Origin: Campylobacterota bacterium
GTDB taxonomy: Bacteria; Campylobacterota; Campylobacteria; Campylobacterales; SZUA-545
Length of the DNA stretch: 9,705 bases
Direction of reading: 5' to 3'
Assembly: GCA_025997415.1 (NCBI GenBank)
Contig: BNUO01000072.1
Coordinates: 1-9,705 of the forward strand
Every line of letters begins with the position of its first letter. Position 1 is the stretch's first letter. Position numbers and translations under genes: made by a program. The notes below the pieces were generated by a model. It saw nothing but the letters and a program-made list of their open reading frames with translations, did not search any database and was not told where the DNA came from. Positions 4,720-9,705 of this stretch are shown here, one piece after another.

Positions 4720-7584
4720 ATGCGCGTTAGTACCTCAGCGATCTACAACAGTTTTATCTACAACCAGCAAAGGGGATTAAGCAATCTGCTCGCCGTCAAT
4801 AACCAGATCGTTACGGGTCTAAAGATCAACTTCGGCTACGAAGATAGCACGATCTATCAAGACGCTCTGCGGCTGATCAACGAAAAGGCGACACTCGCGC
4901 AGGTTTCGGACAATGTTCAAAAGGCAAAAACCTATTCGGACAATACCGATGTGGCGATCGCGAGTATGAAAGAGAGACTTGAAACCTTCAAAGTCAAGCT
5001 CGTTCAGGCGGCAAACGATGTGCATTCGGCGACTAGTTACGCAGCGTTAGCGAGCGATCTTCAGGCGCTTATGCTCAATATCCGCGATGTTGGCAACACC
5101 TCGATCAACGGCAATTTTCTCTTTTCGGGCACAAATATGAAGCAAAAGCCGTTTGACGATAACGGGATTTACTACGGTAACGATCAGCAGATCAAAGCAC
5201 AGGCGGGCGATCGTCTGGAGCTTGCCTACAACACTGACGGCTGGAACTTGATGCAGGGAATGGACAGCGACTACTCCAAACGGATTACGACCGATATTCA
5301 GCTATTTAATATGACAAAAATGCACCACCGAGTTATGAGCGTTGATGATCCGATGGGACTTGATACGCCCGTGCCGATCACCGCAAGCGATTCGATCCGC
5401 GATCTCATCGGTCAGCCCGACGACAGCCAATCAACCTATTTTTATCTGCGCGGCGCGAAGCCCGATGGCGAAGGGTTCAAAGCTCGCGTTGAGATGACCA
5501 ACGGCGCGACTGTACAGGATTTGCTCGATCGAATTGGGCGCGAGATGGGCAACACCAGTATCTACAAAGCAGTCGATGTGTCGCTAAACGCGCTGGGGCA
5601 TATTGAGATCAAAGATGTGAAATCCGGACGAATGCTCACCGATCTTCATATGGTTGCGAGCGATACAAAAGTTGATGACATTAGCATTCTAGGCGAAGCG
5701 CCAAACGCGCATATTTACAGCTTCAACAAGAGCGGTTACGGCTACGCTAGAACGCAGGATAGCGTTTCGACGGCGCAAGACCCGTTCGATCAGCGCGTTT
5801 TTACGCTCAACACGGTGTTGCGGCGGCAGGATAACGAAGCGCTTGCGACCAAATACGACAGCTTGCAGGCGGTTTTGGGCAAAAATGTCGATGAGGTGAA
5901 TTTGGACATCAACGGTACAACGCACACATTTGCCGTCAATAACCTCACAACCGTTCAGATGCTAATGGACGAGGTTGAAACCGTATTAGAAAGCGAACTA
6001 GGCGGCAATTTTGACATCGGTTTGCAAAACGGGCAGATCGCTATCTACGACAACAACGCGACGGGACCACAGACGCCGCCCGAACTCAAAGTTCCCAGCC
6101 TGCTTAGCGGCGTTGTGATCACGGCGGTCAATACCGCAGGCGAAAAGGTGCTTGCGTTTTCCGCCGCCGATGCCGTCGGTTACGATCGCGCTCGGTTTGT
6201 CAAGGCGGGCGCAACGATGACCTCGCCCATTTCGCAGATCGTTCGCGCCGATAGCAGTTTTGCTGTTGCCGCAACGGAGCTTAAAGCGACAAGCCGATCG
6301 GAGAGTATGGACGAAAAGCGGCTTCATATGGAGATCAACGACATTAACGGCGATCGCAAACTCATCGAAATTACCCTGCGCGATGTACCTGACGCCTCCG
6401 GGCGGCTTTCGACCTATCAGATCATCGAACCCGATCCTGCGGGCGAGATTTATGACATCTACGATCCAAGCGGCAACCCGACAACGGCGAGCGGCTACAA
6501 GAGCCAAGTACAGACTCCATACAGCGACGGGTTGGAAGTTCGCACCGAAGATCGCAAAGGCTTTACCTATCAACAGCTGATGAACATTATGGCGATCGCC
6601 ATCTCTAATACTGAGGCGGCGAGCGGAAGTTTTGACGACTACAACAGAGCGCTTGCAAGCGCAAACCAGAGCGTGAGCGTGTCGATGAACAACATAGGTC
6701 AGATCGTTGCCAAAGATTACACGACAAGCGAAAGCAAGATACAGATCTCGCTCTTTGACGCCGACACCGATCTCTTTGATGCGCAGGATCTTGTCAGCGA
6801 TAAGCAGCTTTTGCAAAGTTTCACGGGCACGAAGGGCGAACCGGGCTGGTCTGTCAAAGAAGACCGCCCAAATCGACCGTTGAGCGAAGTCTTTGGCTTT
6901 AGCTTTACGGGCAACTTGGTCTTGAGCGGAACGGATATGTACGGTAACGCCGCGCAGACAACGCTGACGCAAAACAGCACGCTTGCCGAGCTGCAAGCGG
7001 CGATCGACGGTACATTTGGAGACGGCATTGGTAACGGCGCGTTCCTGACGGAGGTCATTGACGGTCGGCTGATCACCCGCGATAACCTTAGCGCAACCGA
7101 AAGCCCCGTACAGATCAACTTCCTATTCCAAGATGCGATCACCGAGATCCGCACCAACAAATCGCCAAGCTGGACATTTAGCGCCAACAATGCGCTCACG
7201 ATCGACGAGCCGCGCTTGAATGTGTTTGATCAGTTGCAAGAGGCGATCGAAGCCGTGCGAATGGGTATGACGCGCCCCGATGGTAACAATACGCTTCAGA
7301 CGCGCAACATCGGCATTCAAAACGCGATCTATCTTGTCGATCACATGCTCGATCACTTCAGTCGTATGCACACCAACAACGGCGCGGTAGGCACGGCGCT
7401 TGAGTTGACATACGAAAAGAGCGAAATGATGATCCTCAATGTCAAGACGCTCAAGTCAATGGTTTTGGACGCCGATATAGGCGAAGCGGTCGTGAAAATG
7501 AATCAGCTTAGCGTGTCGTATCAGGGTCTGCTTTCAACGCTTTCTAGGATTCACAGTATGAGTTTGGTCAATTTTCTGAAGTAG
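4720..7584 (+). CDS. flgL: Flagellar hook-associated protein 3 (hook-filament junction protein FlgL)
   Basis: FlgL forms, with FlgK, the junction between the flagellar hook and filament and is exported by the flagellar type III system. The 954-residue protein has a flagellin-type N-terminal coiled-coil domain (MRVSTSAIYNSFIYNQQRGL, through NGNFLFSGTN near 140). The matching C-terminal domain runs from about 833 (LNVFDQLQEAIEAVRMGM) to the end in LSRIHSMSLVNFLK. These polymerisation domains flank a long variable region with four flagellin_IN-like segments at about 239-314, 393-449, 535-681 and 729-803. There is no cysteine in the whole protein, as usual for axial flagellar proteins. E. coli FlgL has 317 residues, and epsilonproteobacterial FlgL is known to be far larger. 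The start is the ATG with AAGGAG five bases upstream. The frame is open upstream to 4555, but that stretch encodes nothing flagellar. ftsK follows after 5 bases. Confidence 0.93.
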   Translation: MRVSTSAIYNSFIYNQQRGLSNLLAVNNQIVTGLKINFGYEDSTIYQDALRLINEKATLAQVSDNVQKAKTYSDNTDVAIASMKERLETFKVKLVQAANDVHSATSYAALASDLQALMLNIRDVGNTSINGNFLFSGTNMKQKPFDDNGIYYGNDQQIKAQAGDRLELAYNTDGWNLMQGMDSDYSKRITTDIQLFNMTKMHHRVMSVDDPMGLDTPVPITASDSIRDLIGQPDDSQSTYFYLRGAKPDGEGFKARVEMTNGATVQDLLDRIGREMGNTSIYKAVDVSLNALGHIEIKDVKSGRMLTDLHMVASDTKVDDISILGEAPNAHIYSFNKSGYGYARTQDSVSTAQDPFDQRVFTLNTVLRRQDNEALATKYDSLQAVLGKNVDEVNLDINGTTHTFAVNNLTTVQMLMDEVETVLESELGGNFDIGLQNGQIAIYDNNATGPQTPPELKVPSLLSGVVITAVNTAGEKVLAFSAADAVGYDRARFVKAGATMTSPISQIVRADSSFAVAATELKATSRSESMDEKRLHMEINDINGDRKLIEITLRDVPDASGRLSTYQIIEPDPAGEIYDIYDPSGNPTTASGYKSQVQTPYSDGLEVRTEDRKGFTYQQLMNIMAIAISNTEAASGSFDDYNRALASANQSVSVSMNNIGQIVAKDYTTSESKIQISLFDADTDLFDAQDLVSDKQLLQSFTGTKGEPGWSVKEDRPNRPLSEVFGFSFTGNLVLSGTDMYGNAAQTTLTQNSTLAELQAAIDGTFGDGIGNGAFLTEVIDGRLITRDNLSATESPVQINFLFQDAITEIRTNKSPSWTFSANNALTIDEPRLNVFDQLQEAIEAVRMGMTRPDGNNTLQTRNIGIQNAIYLVDHMLDHFSRMHTNNGAVGTALELTYEKSEMMILNVKTLKSMVLDADIGEAVVKMNQLSVSYQGLLSTLSRIHSMSLVNFLK

Positions 7585-7589
7585 GATAT

Positions 7590-9705
7590 GTGAAAAAAGA
7601 GGCGTTTTTTCTTCTCGCTATCGGCGTGTTGTCCTATTTGGCGATCGCGCTATATTTTGGTCAAAGTGCGCAAGTGGGCAGGTATGGAGCTTATGCCGCT
7701 GAGTTTTTGGTCTGGCTTTTTGGTAACGCGATCTACGCGGTTTTGCCGCTGCTGTTTGTTGTGGCGATCGTGGTCTATCGCAAGCCTCCAAACGCTCGCC
7801 GTACAGTCGAAATGGCGCTTGCCTCGTTTTTGTTTCTCTTTGCGATCACCGTTTTTTGGGCGCTAATCTTTGACGAAGGCGCGATCGGCTTAGCGCTGTG
7901 CGAGGCTCTGCGACCTGTGATCGGCAGCGCGGGAACGGCGATCTTTGGATTTTTCCTGCTGCTTAACGGTTGGCTGCTGGCGTTTCGCGTTTCGATGATG
8001 GGACTGCTCGCGCTGATCGCACGGTTTTTGCGGCTGGATAAACGGTGGGGGACGCTCAAAGAGGCAACCAAAGAGTCATTTGGTGATCTCATACACCGCG
8101 ACGAACCAAGCGGCAAGGAGGATCTGGACTATCTGCCGCCGATCGCTACAGAGCGAGCAAAGCCAAAATCCGTTTCGCAGGTGTCAATGGACGACTATTT
8201 GCACGAAAAAGAGCGCGAACTGATCGCAAGCGAAAACGAAGATGAAATGGAACCGGCTGATCGCAGGCGGCTTGCGGTACTGGAAGCGGCTGGTTGGACA
8301 CGCGGCGGCGATGACAATTTGCCAGCGGAAGGCAAACGGGGCAAGAGCGGCAAAGATGTACAGGTTGTGCACGAACTGGAAGAAAACAGGCGGCTTTTGG
8401 ATCAGGTCGAAAAGGGCAAAAGCGAAAAGCCGCGCGATTTTTCCCTGCCGCCGCTTAACTTTCTTGCCGAAGCGGGCGCGAAAAAGCACGAGGTCAACGA
8501 GGGCGAGATCGACGCAAAGATCGCCGACTTGCTGGATAAACTGCGAATGTTTAAGATCGAGGGCGATGTAACGCGCACCTACACAGGTCCTGTTGTAACA
8601 ACATTTGAGTTCAAACCCGCCGCCCATGTCAAAGTTTCGCGGATTTTGAGTCTGGAAAACGATATTGCTATGGCGCTTAAAGCGCAGACGATCCGCATTC
8701 AAGCGCCCATTCCGGGCAAAGATGTGATTGGCATTGAGATTCCTAACGCCACATTTGAGACGATCTATCTGCGCGAGATTCTCGCCAGTCCGCTATTTCG
8801 TGAGGCGGCAAGTGCGCTGACGATCGCGCTTGGCAAGGATATTGTGGGTAATCCCTTTGTAACCGATCTCAAAAAACTTCCGCACCTTCTGATCGCAGGG
8901 ACAACCGGCAGCGGCAAAAGCGTGGGCATTAACGCGATGATCCTATCGCTTCTTTATCGCAACTCGCCCGATACTCTGCGCCTCTTGATGATCGATCCAA
9001 AAATGCTGGAGTTTAGTATCTACAACGATATTCCGCACCTCTTAACGCCCGTGATCACCAAGCCAAAACAGGCGATCGCCGCGCTTGCCAATACGGTTGT
9101 TGAGATGGAGCGGCGTTATGAAATGATGAGCAAAACCAAGACGAAAAACATCGAAAGCTACAACCAAAAGGCAAACGACGAGGGGTTTGAGCCGCTGCCG
9201 TTTATTGTTGTTGTCATTGACGAATTGGCGGACTTGATAATGAGCGGCGGGAAAGATGTGGAGATTTCGATCGCTCGTTTGGCGCAGATGGCGCGGGCAA
9301 GCGGCATACATCTCATCGTTGCAACGCAGCGCCCAAGCGCCGATGTGATCACGGGGCTGATCAAAGCGAACCTGCCGAGCCGAATTAGCTATCGCGTGGG
9401 AAGCAAGATCGATTCAAAGGTGATCTTGGATACGCAGGGCGCGGAGAGTTTGCTTGGGCGCGGCGATATGCTATTTACGCCGCCCGGAAGCGTCGGTCTG
9501 GTGCGGCTTCACGCGCCTTTTAACACAGAGCGCGAGATTGAGACGATCGCGCAGTTTCTGAAAGATCAGCGACCGCCCGACTATGACGATAGTTTTCTCG
9601 TTGAAGGCGGCGATCTTGCTGCGTCAAAAGGAAGCGGTGGCGGGCTGGAGGCGGGCGACACGCTTGATGAGATGTACGAAGAGGCAAAGCAGATCGTGAT
9701 TGCCG
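7590..9705 (+). CDS. ftsK: DNA translocase FtsK (C-terminus beyond window)
   Basis: FtsK is a septal, membrane-anchored hexameric ATPase that pumps chromosome ends through the closing division septum and activates XerCD/XerH recombination at dif. About 705 residues are visible. Residues 1-150 hold roughly four transmembrane segments (MKKEAFFLLAIGVLSYLAIA is the first). Residues 150-285 are a charged linker. The alpha/beta motor begins near LPPLNFLAEAG (286). Walker A is GTTGSGKS (437-444), Walker B is FIVVVIDE (538-545), and the conserved MARASGIHLIVATQRPSADV block follows, then KIDSKVILDTQGAESLLGRG near 606. The gamma winged-helix domain that reads polar DNA motifs is outside the window. GTG is the start, three bases after AGGA. 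It lies 5 bases behind flgL, so co-transcription with a flagellar gene is likely. The same neighbour pair occurs in Campylobacter jejuni. Confidence 0.95.
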   Translation, partial: MKKEAFFLLAIGVLSYLAIALYFGQSAQVGRYGAYAAEFLVWLFGNAIYAVLPLLFVVAIVVYRKPPNARRTVEMALASFLFLFAITVFWALIFDEGAIGLALCEALRPVIGSAGTAIFGFFLLLNGWLLAFRVSMMGLLALIARFLRLDKRWGTLKEATKESFGDLIHRDEPSGKEDLDYLPPIATERAKPKSVSQVSMDDYLHEKERELIASENEDEMEPADRRRLAVLEAAGWTRGGDDNLPAEGKRGKSGKDVQVVHELEENRRLLDQVEKGKSEKPRDFSLPPLNFLAEAGAKKHEVNEGEIDAKIADLLDKLRMFKIEGDVTRTYTGPVVTTFEFKPAAHVKVSRILSLENDIAMALKAQTIRIQAPIPGKDVIGIEIPNATFETIYLREILASPLFREAASALTIALGKDIVGNPFVTDLKKLPHLLIAGTTGSGKSVGINAMILSLLYRNSPDTLRLLMIDPKMLEFSIYNDIPHLLTPVITKPKQAIAALANTVVEMERRYEMMSKTKTKNIESYNQKANDEGFEPLPFIVVVIDELADLIMSGGKDVEISIARLAQMARASGIHLIVATQRPSADVITGLIKANLPSRISYRVGSKIDSKVILDTQGAESLLGRGDMLFTPPGSVGLVRLHAPFNTEREIETIAQFLKDQRPPDYDDSFLVEGGDLAASKGSGGGLEAGDTLDEMYEEAKQIVIA

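Noticed and set aside
5998..6996. 332-codon open frame on the minus strand opposite flgL
   Set aside because: Fully antisense to the FlgL variable domain, composition typical of a complementary-strand shadow (rich in Arg, Val, Ala), and no recognisable domain.
1..9705. CRISPR array, insertion sequence or prophage genes
   Set aside because: No regularly spaced direct repeats, terminal inverted repeats flanking a transposase, integrase or phage structural gene are visible on either strand.

Overview
The window looks like chromosomal core sequence from a Campylobacterota (epsilonproteobacterium) of roughly balanced GC. Three things support this. ThrRS, IF3 and LspA carry motifs and lengths like those I recall from Helicobacter pylori. 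The order thrS-infC-rpmI-rplT and the adjacency flgL-ftsK both occur in Helicobacter/Campylobacter. FlgL is very large (954 aa), as in this group. I cannot name the genus. The base composition is well above that of most Campylobacter, so a Wolinella-like or uncultured lineage is more plausible than Campylobacter proper.

Layout: (1) Bases 1-2983, minus strand: a translation operon read right to left, thrS - infC - rpmI - rplT (rplT runs off the left edge). (2) Bases 2984-3132: a divergent promoter region. (3) Bases 3133-3914, plus strand: a two-gene tacA-tacT toxin-antitoxin module (DUF1778 ribbon-helix-helix antitoxin plus GNAT acetyltransferase toxin), overlapping by one base and preceded by an inverted repeat that is a likely operator. 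(4) Bases 3951-4511, minus strand: tRNA-Val(GAC) lying 20 bases downstream of lspA (lipoprotein signal peptidase). (5) Bases 4512-4719: a divergent intergenic region with a good sigma-54 (-24/-12) promoter match in front of flgL. (6) Bases 4720-9705, plus strand: flgL followed after 5 bases by ftsK, which is cut off by the right edge.

The most unusual observation is at infC. No ATG, GTG or TTG start exists in the IF3 frame upstream of the conserved N-domain. A well-placed Shine-Dalgarno and a TTG overlapping the thrS stop encode a convincing IF3 N-terminus one frame away, and the two frames meet at a run of ten A residues. This is either a one-base assembly error or slippage-dependent expression of an essential translation factor. 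A second signal is a strong excess of the palindrome CGATCG (about 33 copies by eye, including six GCGATCGC octamers), like the HIP1 element of cyanobacteria. I see no CRISPR array, insertion sequence, phage gene or wholly novel multi-gene system. Apart from the toxin-antitoxin pair this is ordinary core genome.
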